Assembly (NCBI RefSeq): GCF_008369165.1
Contig: NZ_VOBA01000001.1
Span: forward strand, 2,349,630 to 2,413,629
Direction: 5' to 3'
DNA: 64,000 bases
From: Dietzia sp. ANT_WB102
GTDB taxonomy: Bacteria; Actinomycetota; Actinomycetes; Mycobacteriales; Mycobacteriaceae
Shown piece after piece: positions 42,838 to 51,933 of the stretch; position 1 is the stretch's first letter; the number at the start of each line of letters is the position of its first letter. The notes under the pieces are model-generated. The model was not told the origin of the DNA. It searched no databases and saw nothing but the letters and a program-made list of their open reading frames with translations. A program made the position numbers and the translations under genes.

Positions 42838-44256
42838 TCATCGACGTTCGAGAGCCCGACGCGCGGGCTGCTCCAGCCAGCGATAGCTAGCCGATCCAGC
42901 CGCCAGCGACCCCGCAACGGTCACCGGCCAGATGACGCCCATCCGCCGGTCCCAGAGCTGGGTACGGGTGAGCGGGAAGGCCCCGATCAGGACCAGCTGG
43001 TGCCACAGGAAAATTCCATACGACCACGTACCGACCTTCTGAAGCGGGGCTGACTCCAGCACAGGGAACCTCGTGCCCTCCGGGGCAAGGACTACGGGGG
43101 CCAGAACAAGGAAGGCCATCGTCCCCGCGAGACCGGTACGGGCCGCGAACTCGATCGGACCCGGATGGATGAAGCCCTCAGAGAACCATGCGGGGACCGT
43201 AGTGGCGAGAAGCGTCGCGCTGCCGGCAACCCACCATCCCCACTTCGAGAGCTGATCCCGACACATTCGGGCGAGGGTACCGGGAGGTGCGGTGGCCAAC
43301 TCTGCCAGCAGCATTCCCGCGGCGAACCACGCAGCGAACGACGGCGGAAGGATCTGGACGTTGAGACCGGCCGGCAGCAGGCCGAGGGCGTGCCACGGAA
43401 TCAACGGGAACACCAGACCTGAGGCCCCGAAAGCGGCGATCGCCGGGATCCGCCATCGCGCCGCGCCGCCGCGCAGCTCCTTCATTGCTGTCCACAGCAG
43501 CGGGAAGACGAGGTAGTACGCCATCTCGACCGCCAGCGACCACGCGTGGGTCAGCCCCGCGACGAGGAAGTTCGAGGTATAGATCTGCGTGAGAGTGAGG
43601 TTCGCGATCCACGACGCCGGGCCGTTGACGTGGTTCTGCTCGAGCACCAGCATCGCGGCGGCGACCAACACCGCGTAGGCCGGCATGATCCGCACCAGGC
43701 GAGAGCGGAGGTACTCGCGGGTCGGACGGGCGGTCGCGGGTTCGTCGCGTCGAGCGTGGGCGGCATGTGCTCGCCACAACAGGAAGCCGGACTTGGCGAA
43801 GAACACCGCAACGGCCAGGTCGAGTCGGCCGAATAGGCGCTTGACGGGAGAGCCGGTGGACGAACGGGTGACAAAAGCGACGTGGGTGGTCAGGACCCCC
43901 ACTGCCGCGAGACCGCGGATCCCCTCGAGAGCGGGCACAAATCCCCGGGCCCCGGCAAGCCTGGGCTGCGCAGAGTCCGCAGACGGGTCCGTGGCGGCAG
44001 AGAACCCCCAGACCGGTCCGCGCGCGGGGGCCGCACCTGCGGACGATCCGGCGCGGAATGTTGCCGCGGGCACGGCTATCTCGCGCCGCTGCCGGACCCG
44101 GCGCCGCACTGTCTCTCGGGCATTGACCACCGCAGCCCTCACAGTGGCCACCAGTGGCTCGGCCTCCCCGGCGGCTACCCCGGAGCGGCGAGTGGAGATC
44201 CCCGCCGCGATCGCTCCACCCGCGACGACAATCAGGGCGGCAGCGACAGACCTCAT
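42838..44256 (-). CDS. Acyltransferase-3 family membrane protein
   Basis: This 472-residue protein has an N-terminal helix (VAAALIVVAGGAIAAG), a basic, Ala-rich stretch to about residue 105, and then the acyltransferase-3 core with some ten helices. Motifs are ALEGIRGLAAVGVLTTHVAF with the catalytic His, FFAKSGFLLW (usually FFVLSGFLL), YLRSRLVRIMPAY and THAWSLAVEMAYYL. Such proteins O-acylate cell-surface sugars or lipids; TmaT, which acetylates trehalose mycolates, is one relative type. It starts at an ATG with gggagag upstream. Confidence 0.87.
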   Translation of the reverse strand: MRSVAAALIVVAGGAIAAGISTRRSGVAAGEAEPLVATVRAAVVNARETVRRRVRQRREIAVPAATFRAGSSAGAAPARGPVWGFSAATDPSADSAQPRLAGARGFVPALEGIRGLAAVGVLTTHVAFVTRSSTGSPVKRLFGRLDLAVAVFFAKSGFLLWRAHAAHARRDEPATARPTREYLRSRLVRIMPAYAVLVAAAMLVLEQNHVNGPASWIANLTLTQIYTSNFLVAGLTHAWSLAVEMAYYLVFPLLWTAMKELRGGAARWRIPAIAAFGASGLVFPLIPWHALGLLPAGLNVQILPPSFAAWFAAGMLLAELATAPPGTLARMCRDQLSKWGWWVAGSATLLATTVPAWFSEGFIHPGPIEFAARTGLAGTMAFLVLAPVVLAPEGTRFPVLESAPLQKVGTWSYGIFLWHQLVLIGAFPLTRTQLWDRRMGVIWPVTVAGSLAAGSASYRWLEQPARRALERR

Positions 44257-44443
44257 GGACTCTCCCGGGGCGGTGAAGTGGGATGACGGTGTCGTCCGGA
44301 CGGGTCAACGAGCCGCCCGGCACATCCGGAGCAGCCTAACACCGGTTCTAGTTTCGTCCCGCGACCGCCCGCGTGACCGGCTCAAACGCGCAGATCCCTG
44401 ATGGCAAACTGAGTGCATCCACCCTCAGTCGGGCGTGCACCGG

Positions 44444-45448
44444 TCAGCCTGGGGGGCCCGCCAACGAGACGATTGCCGCACAGATCTCGTCGAGTACGGC
44501 ATCCGCGCCGCCGGGCACCACCACGTCGGACGCGATCCGCGCGTTGTCCACCACGCCCCGCTGCCCGCGCACATCTGCCACCGTCATCCCTCGGGTGTGT
44601 TCACCCGCGCACTCGACTCGCAAGTGCGCCTTCTCCCAGACCACGACTTCCGGGTGCAGCGCCATCCACGCGACGAACGGGTCATGAACCTGGGCCACGT
44701 ACCCCTCTCCGACGGAGGCGTGGAACTCGAAGTAGAACCGCAGGGCGTCCACCAACCGATGGGTCAACGGGGAGTCCGATACCTCGAGCAACCGCCGCGA
44801 CCGCTCCGGGGTCCACACCGCGTGCTCGGTCAGGTCCAGACCGCACCACAGCGGAGCCATGACCACAGGATCGGCGACGATCGCGTCCTCCCACACCTGG
44901 CACACCCGGTCGGCGGCCTCAGGGTCGACGTCGACGTTCCATTCACTGACGGGCGTGGTGTTGCCCGGGTGCCCGCGAAAGGTCCCGCCCATCACCACCA
45001 ACCGGCCTAGCAGGCGGGGGAGCGCGGGATCGAGCGCCACCGCACGGGCCAGCGTGGACGACGGACCGGTCACTATCCCCACGAGCTCACCCGGATGCGC
45101 GCGGGCCGCGTCCACCCAGAGTCGCGCACCGTCGCGAGGATCGGCACCCCTCGTCGTCGTCAGCTCCGCGTGCCCGGCCCCACGGGGGCCGTGTGTCTCC
45201 GGGGTTAGCGCGTGGGGAACGGCGATCGGGCCGGAAGCGCCGGCGGCCACCGGGAGTTCCGGGGAGCCGGCCAGCTCCAACCAGGCCAGTGCGTTGGCTA
45301 CGGTGTCGTCCAGGCTGGCATTACCTGCCGTGCATACGAGCCCGGCCAGGTCGATCCGTCCGGCGCGGTGCTCGGCCACCAGATAGGTGATCGCTAAGGC
45401 GTCGTCGATGCCGGGGTCGCAGTCCAGCAGCACCGGGGTCCGGCTCAC
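44444..45448 (-). CDS. Inosine-uridine preferring nucleoside hydrolase
   Basis: This 334-residue N-ribohydrolase has the calcium-binding motif LLDCDPGIDDALA at the N-terminus, the loop VVMGGTFRGHPGNTTPVSEW and NVDVDPEAADRV, and the distal metal residue in HDPFVAWM. It splits nucleosides to base and ribose, a salvage role. The start is the GTG at 45448, preceded by ggagg; the frame upstream overlaps the SDR gene end. It probably follows the SDR gene in one transcript, 46 bases apart, though the functions look unrelated. Confidence 0.9.
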   Translation of the reverse strand: MSRTPVLLDCDPGIDDALAITYLVAEHRAGRIDLAGLVCTAGNASLDDTVANALAWLELAGSPELPVAAGASGPIAVPHALTPETHGPRGAGHAELTTTRGADPRDGARLWVDAARAHPGELVGIVTGPSSTLARAVALDPALPRLLGRLVVMGGTFRGHPGNTTPVSEWNVDVDPEAADRVCQVWEDAIVADPVVMAPLWCGLDLTEHAVWTPERSRRLLEVSDSPLTHRLVDALRFYFEFHASVGEGYVAQVHDPFVAWMALHPEVVVWEKAHLRVECAGEHTRGMTVADVRGQRGVVDNARIASDVVVPGGADAVLDEICAAIVSLAGPPG

Positions 45449-45494
45449 CCGACACGCCTCCGACCGGCGCCGCGCGCAGAGCCGACACCGACGG

Positions 45495-46943
45495 TCACCA
45501 CGGGCTGGGGTGGAAATCCTTGAGGAAGCAACCGTAGAGGTCCTCTCCGGCCTCCCCGCGAACGATCGGGTCGACCACGCGCGCGGCGCCGTCAACGAGA
45601 TCCAGGGGCGCGTGGAAGCCCTCCTCGTGGAGCCGGACCTTGGTCACGTGCGGGCGTTCGTCGGTGATCCACCCGGTGTCCACCGCGGTCATAAGGATGC
45701 CGTGCTCGGTGAACATCTCCTCGGCGGAGGTGCGAGTGAGCATGTTGAGGCCCGCCTTGGCCATGTTGGTGTGCGGGTGGCCGGCGCCCTTGTAGCGGCG
45801 CGAGAACTGACCCTCCATGGCGGAGACGTTGACCACGTACTTGCGGCGCGCCTTCGAGGCCGCCATGGCCGGGCGGAGGCGCGAGACGAGGATGAACGGC
45901 GCTACCGAGTTGGCGAGCTGCACCTCGAGCATCTCCATCGGCTCAACCTGCTCGACGGTGGCGACCCAGCTGTTGTGGTCCACCACGTCCGGCAGTAGCC
46001 CGCCTGCGTCGATGGCGGTGCCGGCGGCCATCCGTTCTAGAGACGCCGAGCCGGCCTGCAGCGCAAGCGTCGCGATGTGGTCGGCTTCGCGCTCCGCCTC
46101 GTCCGTCCCGATGAGAGCGGACTCGCCGCCCATGAGTGCAGCCGGGTGCAACTCGGAGGTGCGGCCCATGGTGACCATGGGGATGTCTGCGGCGCGCCCC
46201 GTGATCGGCGCGGATTCGCCCTCGACGAGCCCGGAGTACGAACCGGGGGACCGACGCACGGTCTGGGCGGCGTTGTTGATGAGGATGTCCAGCGGGCCGG
46301 CGGCAGCCACCTCGTCGGCCAGGGCCACCACCTGGGCAGGGTCTCGCAGATCCACACCGATCACGTGCACGCGATTGGCCCAGTCGGGGTAATCGTCCAT
46401 CGACGCAAAGCGACGGACGGCGTCCCGGGGGAAACGGGTGGTGATGGTGACGTCGGCGCCCGCCCGCAGGAGCATCAGTGCGATGTACATGCCGATCTTC
46501 GCGCGGCCCCCAGTGAGCAGGGCTCGGCGGCCACGCAGATCCATCTCGGGGTCCCGCCTGGCGCGGTTGAGTGCCGCACACCTCGGGCACAACTGGTGAT
46601 AGAAGGCGTCGACCTGCGTGAACCGCTGCTTGCAGACGTAACAAGCCATCGCGCGTTGGAGGTGGCCGGCGACGGCGCCCGGCGCGTTGGAGACCAGTCG
46701 GATGCCGGCGGTCTCGTCGTCGATCCGGGTCGGCGATCCGGTGGCGGTGGCCTCGATGACCGCCTTGTCCGCTTCCTGCCGGGCACGACGCACCTCGGAG
46801 CGGCGCGCCTTCTTGAGGAGCTTGAACATGTGTCCCACCGACCGCTGCACCCGAACCGAGTCGGGATGATCCTCGCCGAGTTCGGCGGCCTGGTCGAGGA
46901 CACGCAGGCAGGTCTCGAGGTCTTCTGGGTCGATGCCGGTCAC
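45495..46943 (-). CDS. Zinc-ribbon / short-chain dehydrogenase fusion protein
   Basis: This 482-residue protein has an unusual layout. Residues 1-90 are helical and charged. A Cys4 ribbon follows, with C101, C104, C119 and C122 (CYVC ... CPRC). The Rossmann domain starts at RRALLTGGRAKIGMYIALML and has NNAAQTVRR. Active-site Ser (S374 in VVNVSAMEG) and Lys (K396) are present, but the position of the usual YxxxK tyrosine holds Thr392 (HPHTNMAKAG). Catalysis, if any, must differ from classical SDRs. It is a known but unstudied actinobacterial type as far as I can tell. The start is a GTG at 46943 with TACCGT 6 bases upstream. Confidence 0.82.
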   Translation of the reverse strand: MTGIDPEDLETCLRVLDQAAELGEDHPDSVRVQRSVGHMFKLLKKARRSEVRRARQEADKAVIEATATGSPTRIDDETAGIRLVSNAPGAVAGHLQRAMACYVCKQRFTQVDAFYHQLCPRCAALNRARRDPEMDLRGRRALLTGGRAKIGMYIALMLLRAGADVTITTRFPRDAVRRFASMDDYPDWANRVHVIGVDLRDPAQVVALADEVAAAGPLDILINNAAQTVRRSPGSYSGLVEGESAPITGRAADIPMVTMGRTSELHPAALMGGESALIGTDEAEREADHIATLALQAGSASLERMAAGTAIDAGGLLPDVVDHNSWVATVEQVEPMEMLEVQLANSVAPFILVSRLRPAMAASKARRKYVVNVSAMEGQFSRRYKGAGHPHTNMAKAGLNMLTRTSAEEMFTEHGILMTAVDTGWITDERPHVTKVRLHEEGFHAPLDLVDGAARVVDPIVRGEAGEDLYGCFLKDFHPSPW

Positions 46944-46949
46944 CCCGAT

Positions 46950-46955
46950 ACGGTA
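46950..46955 (-). promoter_or_regulatory. -10 hexamer TACCGT for the ribbon-SDR gene
   Basis: TACCGT on the minus strand ends 6 bases before the GTG at 46943, with no ribosome binding site, consistent with leaderless translation. Confidence 0.5.
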
Positions 46956-47040
46956 CGACGACGAGGGGGTCCGTCCCTAAACCGTCCGCCCCCGCAGGGT
47001 GGACGTACTACTTCCACGGCGGTATTCGGGTGGACAACGC

Positions 47041-48636
47041 TCAGGTACGACCGAGGTCCCTACGGCCGAACCCCGAGAAGCCCACCACCAGCATCAAGGC
47101 GGTGATGAGACAGACCCAGATCAGTCCACCCAGATCTGCGGCACCGCCCGCGACCGACGGCACGTGCCAGAACGGGCTGATCGCCAGGAACACGTCGGGG
47201 AGCTTGAAGGTGGGCCCGAGAAGAGTCAGCGCGAAAGATGCCAGCACGCCCACCCACGCGGCGGGACTGAGGCGTGGGCGCGCACCGACAACTGCGACCG
47301 AGACCGCGACGACGGTCCACACCGCGGGGACGGTGGCGGCTGCCTGCGCCATCACGCGCGCAAACGTCACCCCGATACCGGAAGCGGTTGCAAGGGTCGC
47401 GATCAGCAGGCCTGCGATAAGGACGTAAAGGGTCGGAGCGGCGAAGGCCAGCACGACGTTCCCCGCGTAGTACCTGCGGCGGGAAACCGCGCCGGCCAGT
47501 ACTGGTTCCACCCGGTTATCCATCTCCTCGGAGCGGACACTGAGCATGATCTGAACACCCGGGACGGCAGCGATGATCCCGACGAACCCGAGGATCGTCA
47601 CGAGGAACCGTGAGACCAGGTCGTCCGGGGTGGCCGCTCCCGCGGCGAGGATCGCGGTGACCGCCGAGTCCTCACGCAGGATGTCGTGGATGGAGGTAGC
47701 GAAGAATCCGAACACCAGCCCGAGCGCTACAAACGCGACGCTCCACGTCACGATGGCGCCTCGGTTGAGGCGGAGCGCGAGCCGCCACGTCGATCTGACG
47801 CGCCCGCGATCCGGACCGGGCCGCGGCGCCACGACTCCCTGTCCGAAGTCACGACGGGCCTGCAAGACGAACGCGACTACGAGACACACACAGACGAGCA
47901 ATACGGCACAGAACAGCGGCCACCAGCGGTCACCGGTCGCCGGTCGAGTCTCCGTGATCCACCCCAAGGGGTTGACCCACACCGACCATCCGGGGGCGTG
48001 CAGCGAGTACGCCACGGCGCGGAGGAGGAAGAGGACCCCTAGAGCCCCCACGGCGAGCGAATGCGCGGTTCGGGCGTCGTAACCGAGTTGAGCGGTAACG
48101 GCCGACAAGCCTGCGAACATCCAGCCGGAGGCAGTGAAGGTGGCGCCCAACAGCAGCGAGGCCTGCCAGCCTCCACCGCAGAAGCCGGTGACGACACCCG
48201 CGACGACACCGACGGCGAGGGAGCCGAGCAGTGCCAGCCCCACACCTGCGAGCAGACGACTCGATCGTCCGAGCACGCCGGAGGCCAGGAGTTCGGCCTG
48301 TCCCGAATCCTCCTGGCCGCGAGTGGAGCGGATGACGGTGTTGATCGCGCCTAATGCGGTGAAGAAGCCCGCGAGCGAAAGCGAGCGCCAGGCGTTGAAC
48401 CCGTCCACGGTCGACAGATCAAACGCGGGGCCAAAGACGATTCCGAGTGCAGGATTGGCGCTCACGGCGGTGGCAAAGGCGAGTCGTTCCTGCGTCTCGG
48501 GGAACAGCCACGGGTAGACGAGGACCGACGACGCGGACAATGCCGTCGCGATGAGGATCCACGGCGCGAAGCGGTGTCCCTCGTGCCGGAGCGACGCCCG
48601 CAGCAGAGTACCGATGCCGGCGAGAGGAGCGGTCAT
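47041..48636 (-). CDS. ABC exporter permease, two-domain ABC-2 type
   Basis: This 531-residue protein has about 12 hydrophobic helices in two halves joined by a basic loop near residue 265 (RRDFGQGVVAPRPGPDRGRV). Each half has the ABC-2 style, with a long first loop (FDLSTVDGFNAWRSLS) and small-residue-rich helices. The size fits actinobacterial tetronasin-type antibiotic exporters. Its ATG overlaps the ATPase stop by one base (TAATG at 48634-48638), so they are co-translated. Substrate unknown. Confidence 0.87.
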   Translation of the reverse strand: MTAPLAGIGTLLRASLRHEGHRFAPWILIATALSASSVLVYPWLFPETQERLAFATAVSANPALGIVFGPAFDLSTVDGFNAWRSLSLAGFFTALGAINTVIRSTRGQEDSGQAELLASGVLGRSSRLLAGVGLALLGSLAVGVVAGVVTGFCGGGWQASLLLGATFTASGWMFAGLSAVTAQLGYDARTAHSLAVGALGVLFLLRAVAYSLHAPGWSVWVNPLGWITETRPATGDRWWPLFCAVLLVCVCLVVAFVLQARRDFGQGVVAPRPGPDRGRVRSTWRLALRLNRGAIVTWSVAFVALGLVFGFFATSIHDILREDSAVTAILAAGAATPDDLVSRFLVTILGFVGIIAAVPGVQIMLSVRSEEMDNRVEPVLAGAVSRRRYYAGNVVLAFAAPTLYVLIAGLLIATLATASGIGVTFARVMAQAAATVPAVWTVVAVSVAVVGARPRLSPAAWVGVLASFALTLLGPTFKLPDVFLAISPFWHVPSVAGGAADLGGLIWVCLITALMLVVGFSGFGRRDLGRT

Positions 48637-49544
48637 TAGGTCACCTGGCTGCGGGTCTCGGACCCGTACAACTGCAGGAACAACGATTCGAGCGACGGGG
48701 GTTCGACCGTCAACGACGAAAGACCATAAGGGACCAGGAGCTCCATCGCCTCCCCGATCCTGTCGGCCTCGGTCGTGGCGTTGAGTTGGTGGCCGTCCAC
48801 ATGTACGTCAGACAGCGAGCCCAACGCACCGGGACCGGGGAGGCGCTCGAGGGTCGCGACGATCGAGGTGCGGGCGTCGCCTCGAAGCTCAGTCAGGGTG
48901 CCCGTCCGGACGATCCTGCCGTCGCGGATGATCGAGATCCGATCAGCCAACGTCTCCACCTCGGCCAGTATGTGGCTCGACAGCAATACTGATGTGCCGC
49001 ATGACACCGCCTCGGAGATCACGTCCTGGAACACTCTCTCCATCAGCGGGTCGAGCCCACTCGTGGGCTCGTCGAGAATCAGAAGTTCGACGTCCGAGGC
49101 CAACGCGGCAATGATGGCGACCTTCTGCCGGTTGCCCTTCGAGTACTGGCGACCACGCTTGGACGGGTCCAGCTGGAAACGTTCGATGAGCTCTTCCCGC
49201 CGCGCTTCGTCGAGGCCACCACGCAGCGACCCGAGCAGGTCGATTGCTTCGCCGCCACTCATCCCGGGCCACAGGGAGACGTCGCCGGGAACGTAGGCCA
49301 GACGGCGGTGCAGAGCCACGACGTCCCGCCAGGGATCGCCGCCCAGCACAGTCGCCGTTCCACCGTCAGCTCGCAGCAAGCCCAGCAGAACGCGGATGGT
49401 GGTGGACTTGCCGGCCCCGTTTGGCCCGAGAAACCCGTGCACCCGGCCCTTCTCCACCCGTAAGTCGACTCCGTCAAGGGCCCGGAGTCTCCCGAAGGAC
49501 TTCATCAGTCCCCGCACGTCGATCACGTCGTTCGTCGTCATCAT
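48636..49544 (-). CDS. ABC exporter ATP-binding protein
   Basis: This 302-residue ATPase has Walker A GFLGPNGAGKSTTIRV near residue 40, the variant signature QYSKGNRQKVAII (S-K-G-N in place of S-G-G-Q, common in this exporter group), Walker B VELLILDEPTSGLD and the switch SSHILAEVETL. It forms one transporter with the two-domain permease encoded directly downstream. There is no regulator gene next to it, unlike many drug-induced exporters. Confidence 0.9.
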   Translation of the reverse strand: MMTTNDVIDVRGLMKSFGRLRALDGVDLRVEKGRVHGFLGPNGAGKSTTIRVLLGLLRADGGTATVLGGDPWRDVVALHRRLAYVPGDVSLWPGMSGGEAIDLLGSLRGGLDEARREELIERFQLDPSKRGRQYSKGNRQKVAIIAALASDVELLILDEPTSGLDPLMERVFQDVISEAVSCGTSVLLSSHILAEVETLADRISIIRDGRIVRTGTLTELRGDARTSIVATLERLPGPGALGSLSDVHVDGHQLNATTEADRIGEAMELLVPYGLSSLTVEPPSLESLFLQLYGSETRSQVT

Positions 49545-49557
49545 TCGTACCCCGCCG

Positions 49558-49920
49558 TCACTCCGTGCGGCCGACTACACCGTGGTTGTATTCCAGGGCG
49601 GGGGCGAGCCACTCCGACAGTCCCGCATCGCTGTCCAGCGCGACGGCCGAGACGCTGATCCAACCCGGGCCCATGGTCCGCCCGGCACCCATCTCGGCAC
49701 GGGTCGCACCGGGGCGACGGAGAAGCTCGCCTTCGTGTTCTGCGGCAACGCGGAGCAGTATTCCGCCGTCGCGCCCCGCGCTCACGAGGATCTTGCCAGC
49801 GACCATGAAGCAGTGACCGCCGAACATCGATACCTCGCGGGTAACCGTCTCGTCCGCGAGATGATCGCGCAGGCGGTCGATGAGGCGCTGCTGGGCGGGG
49901 GGAGTCGGTGTCCTGGCCAT
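49558..49920 (-). CDS. TfoX N-terminal domain protein
   Basis: This small protein of 120 residues has the TfoX-N fold: an N-terminal helix (QQRLIDRLRDHLA), then VSMFGGHCFMVAGKILVSAG with the typical M-F-G-G, and a final helix SEWLAPALEYNHGV. In gamma-proteobacteria the full-length TfoX controls competence; stand-alone N-domains like this are common and uncharacterised. The start is an ATG with gggaagg upstream. It lies 13 bases before the ABC ATPase start, possibly in the same transcript. Confidence 0.85.
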   Translation of the reverse strand: MARTPTPPAQQRLIDRLRDHLADETVTREVSMFGGHCFMVAGKILVSAGRDGGILLRVAAEHEGELLRRPGATRAEMGAGRTMGPGWISVSAVALDSDAGLSEWLAPALEYNHGVVGRTE

Positions 49921-49947
49921 CGGGGAACCTTCCCTCGAAACGAGAGC

Positions 49948-49977
49948 GGGCCCCGGATCCTAGCGGATCCGAGGCCC
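49948..49977 (-). terminator. Hairpin downstream of tRNA-Leu
   Basis: gggccccggatcc and ggatccgaggccc pair around TAGC with one bulged base. It lies 21 bases beyond the 3' end of the tRNA on its own strand, the expected position for its terminator. Confidence 0.65.
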
Positions 49978-49998
49978 TTCTACTGTCTCGACACAGTG

Positions 49999-50084
49999 TG
50001 CGCGAGGGGGGACTTGAACCCCCACGTCCGTTAATAGGACACTAGCACCTCAAGCTAGCGCGTCTGCCATTCCGCCACTCGCGC
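49999..50084 (-). tRNA. tRNA-Leu (anticodon GAG)
   Basis: Read on the minus strand, the acceptor arms GCGCGAG and CTCGCGC pair perfectly. The anticodon stem CTAGC/GCTAG encloses the 7-base loop TTGAGGT with anticodon GAG, which reads CUC and CUU. A long variable arm (GTCC...GGAC) marks a class II leucine tRNA. The T-arm GGGGG-TTCAAGT-CCCCC is intact. The 3' CCA is not encoded. The gene is 86 bases long. Confidence 0.96.
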
Positions 50085-50271
50085 TCGCACACTGGTGACC
50101 TTTGCCGGTTGTGACCGGCTTGGTCGTGCGAGGAATGACACTAGTCGATGCCCGAACCGCGGGCCAAATCGGGGTCCCCTCGCAGCCCACGCCGCCCGGT
50201 CATCGCTGGTAGACAGGGATGTGACCGGCTGGAGGATTACTCCACACCGCCCCGATCGCAGGAGGATGACG

Positions 50272-50814
50272 ATGACCGACTTCCGTGTGCCCGACCCATA
50301 CGCCGCACTCCCGGAACTACCGGCCTTGAAGGTGACAAGCGAGTCGTTCACCGAGGGTGCCACCCTGTCCGCCGCGCAGCTCGGTGGGAAGATGGGCGTC
50401 GAGGGAGGCCAGGACAAGTCTCCGCAGGTGAGCTGGAACGCTGGCCCAGAGGGCACCAAGAGCTACGTGGTGACCGTCTTCGATCCGGACGCCCCCACCG
50501 CGTCGGGTTTCTGGCACTGGTCTGTCGCCAACATCCCGGCGGACGTCACCGCTCTGCCCGAGGGGGCGTGCACCGGCGACGACACCTCAGGACTCCCCGA
50601 GGGCGCCGTCGTGGTCCGCAACGACGCGGGCTTCAAGGGCTTCGTGGGCGCCGCCCCGCCGGCCGATCACGGGCCGCACCGCTACATCCTCGCCGTCCAT
50701 GCGGTGAGCGACCAGATCGACCTGGGTGAAGACGCCTCGTGCGCGTTCGTCGGGTTCAACTTGTTCAGCCAGGGTCTGGCCCGCGGCACCGTGACGGGGA
50801 TCTACGAGCAGTAG
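50272..50814 (+). CDS. PEBP (YbhB/YbcL) family protein
   Basis: This 180-residue phosphatidylethanolamine-binding-protein-like protein has ligand-site motifs TVFDPDAPTASGFWHWSVAN and GPHRYILAVHAV. It has no signal peptide, so it acts in the cytosol. The relative Rv2140c lies beside pyrD in M. tuberculosis, as here. The function in bacteria is unsettled; anion or small-lipid binding is suggested by the fold. The aggagg at 50260-50265 leads me to the ATG at 50272 rather than the ATG two codons earlier, which touches it. Confidence 0.9.
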   Translation: MTDFRVPDPYAALPELPALKVTSESFTEGATLSAAQLGGKMGVEGGQDKSPQVSWNAGPEGTKSYVVTVFDPDAPTASGFWHWSVANIPADVTALPEGACTGDDTSGLPEGAVVVRNDAGFKGFVGAAPPADHGPHRYILAVHAVSDQIDLGEDASCAFVGFNLFSQGLARGTVTGIYEQ

Positions 50815-50817
50815 GGC

Positions 50818-51885
50818 CTAGCGCACCGCAGAGCCGACCGCCGCCGCCAGGGACTGGAACCCACCCTGGCGGAGGCGCTTGGCCACCAAACGGTTGGTAC
50901 CGCGCAGGAGCGTCGGTCCGGTGAAGATGAACCCGGTGTAGGTCTGGACAAGGTTCGCGCCGTGGGTGATGCGGTCCCACACGTCCTCTGGCGTCTCGAT
51001 CCCCCCGACCGAGATGATTACGATACGGCCACCGGCGCGACGGTGGATTCGCGCGAGGACCTCGCGCGAGCGGGCGGCGACTGGGGCACCGGAGATTCCC
51101 CCGGCGCCCAACGCCTCCACCGTGGCGGCAGGGGTCCGTAGGCCGCCTCGCGAGATGGTCGTGTTGGTGGCGACGATGCCCGCCAGCCCGAGCTCCACCA
51201 CGAGGTCCGTCACAGCGTCGATGTCCGCGTCGTCCAGATCGGGCGCGATCTTCACTAGAACGGGAATCGTGGCCACGTCACGCACCGCCGCAAGGATGGG
51301 CTGGAGTGACTCGACGGTCTGCAGATCCCTCAAGCCCGGCGTGTTGGGGGAACTGACGTTGACGACGAGGTAGTCGGCCAGTCCGGTGAGCATCGTCGCC
51401 GACGCCACATAGTCACGAACCGCGTCCTCAGCGGGTACGACCTTCGTCTTGCCTATGTTGATCCCCACGGGGTCACTGCTGCGACGTCGGCGGAGGTTGT
51501 TGGCGGCGTTACCAGCCCCATGGTTGTTGAACCCCATTCGGTTGAGGATCGCCCGGTCCTCCACCAGTCGGAACAACCGCGGGGTGGGGTTGCCAGGCTG
51601 AGGAGAGGCGGTCACGGTCCCGACCTCACTGAAACCGAAACCGATCGCGCCCCACGAGTCCACGGCTGCGGCGTTCTTGTCGAACCCGGCCGCCAACCCT
51701 AGGGGGCCGGGGAAGGTCCGACCGAGCACCTGCTGGGCGAGTACCGGGTCACGCACCCCCAGGATCCTGCGCGCCACGGCGCCCAATGGGGGAATCAGAG
51801 TCAGGAGCTTGAGCAGGCCGAACACCAGATGATGGATCCGCTCAGCGGGAAAGCGGAACAGCACCTTCTTGAGCAGTGCGTACAC
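50818..51885 (-). CDS. pyrD: Dihydroorotate dehydrogenase (quinone), class 2
   Basis: This 355-residue flavoenzyme catalyses the fourth step of pyrimidine synthesis. An N-terminal membrane-association helix region (about residues 1-40) marks class 2. FMN residues are seen in [14 protein letters not shown], the catalytic base Ser in [14 protein letters not shown], and the phosphate loop near [12 protein letters not shown]. It starts at a GTG with gaggagg upstream. A perfect 18-base palindrome lies 15 bases before the start. It converges with the PEBP gene. Confidence 0.95.
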   Translation of the reverse strand: MYALLKKVLFRFPAERIHHLVFGLLKLLTLIPPLGAVARRILGVRDPVLAQQVLGRTFPGPLGLAAGFDKNAAAVDSWGAIGFGFSEVGTVTASPQPGNPTPRLFRLVEDRAILNRMGFNNHGAGNAANNLRRRRSSDPVGINIGKTKVVPAEDAVRDYVASATMLTGLADYLVVNVSSPNTPGLRDLQTVESLQPILAAVRDVATIPVLVKIAPDLDDADIDAVTDLVVELGLAGIVATNTTISRGGLRTPAATVEALGAGGISGAPVAARSREVLARIHRRAGGRIVIISVGGIETPEDVWDRITHGANLVQTYTGFIFTGPTLLRGTNRLVAKRLRQGGFQSLAAAVGSAVR

Positions 51886-51900
51886 GGTCCTCCTCGGTGG

Positions 51901-51918
51901 ACGTCCCAGCTGGGACGT
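51901..51918. promoter_or_regulatory. Perfect 18-base palindrome before pyrD
   Basis: acgtcccagctgggacgt is fully self-complementary. As RNA it can fold as a 7-bp stem with an AGCT loop just upstream of the pyrD ribosome binding site. As DNA it could be an operator. It also lies 16 bases after the lppL stop, but there is no T-run for a terminator. Confidence 0.5.
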
Positions 51919-51933
51919 GGGTCGTCGTGACGA

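Noticed and set aside
49999-50084. tRNA-Leu as an integration site of a genomic island
   Set aside because: No integrase gene, no duplicated 3' end and no phage gene were seen on either side.
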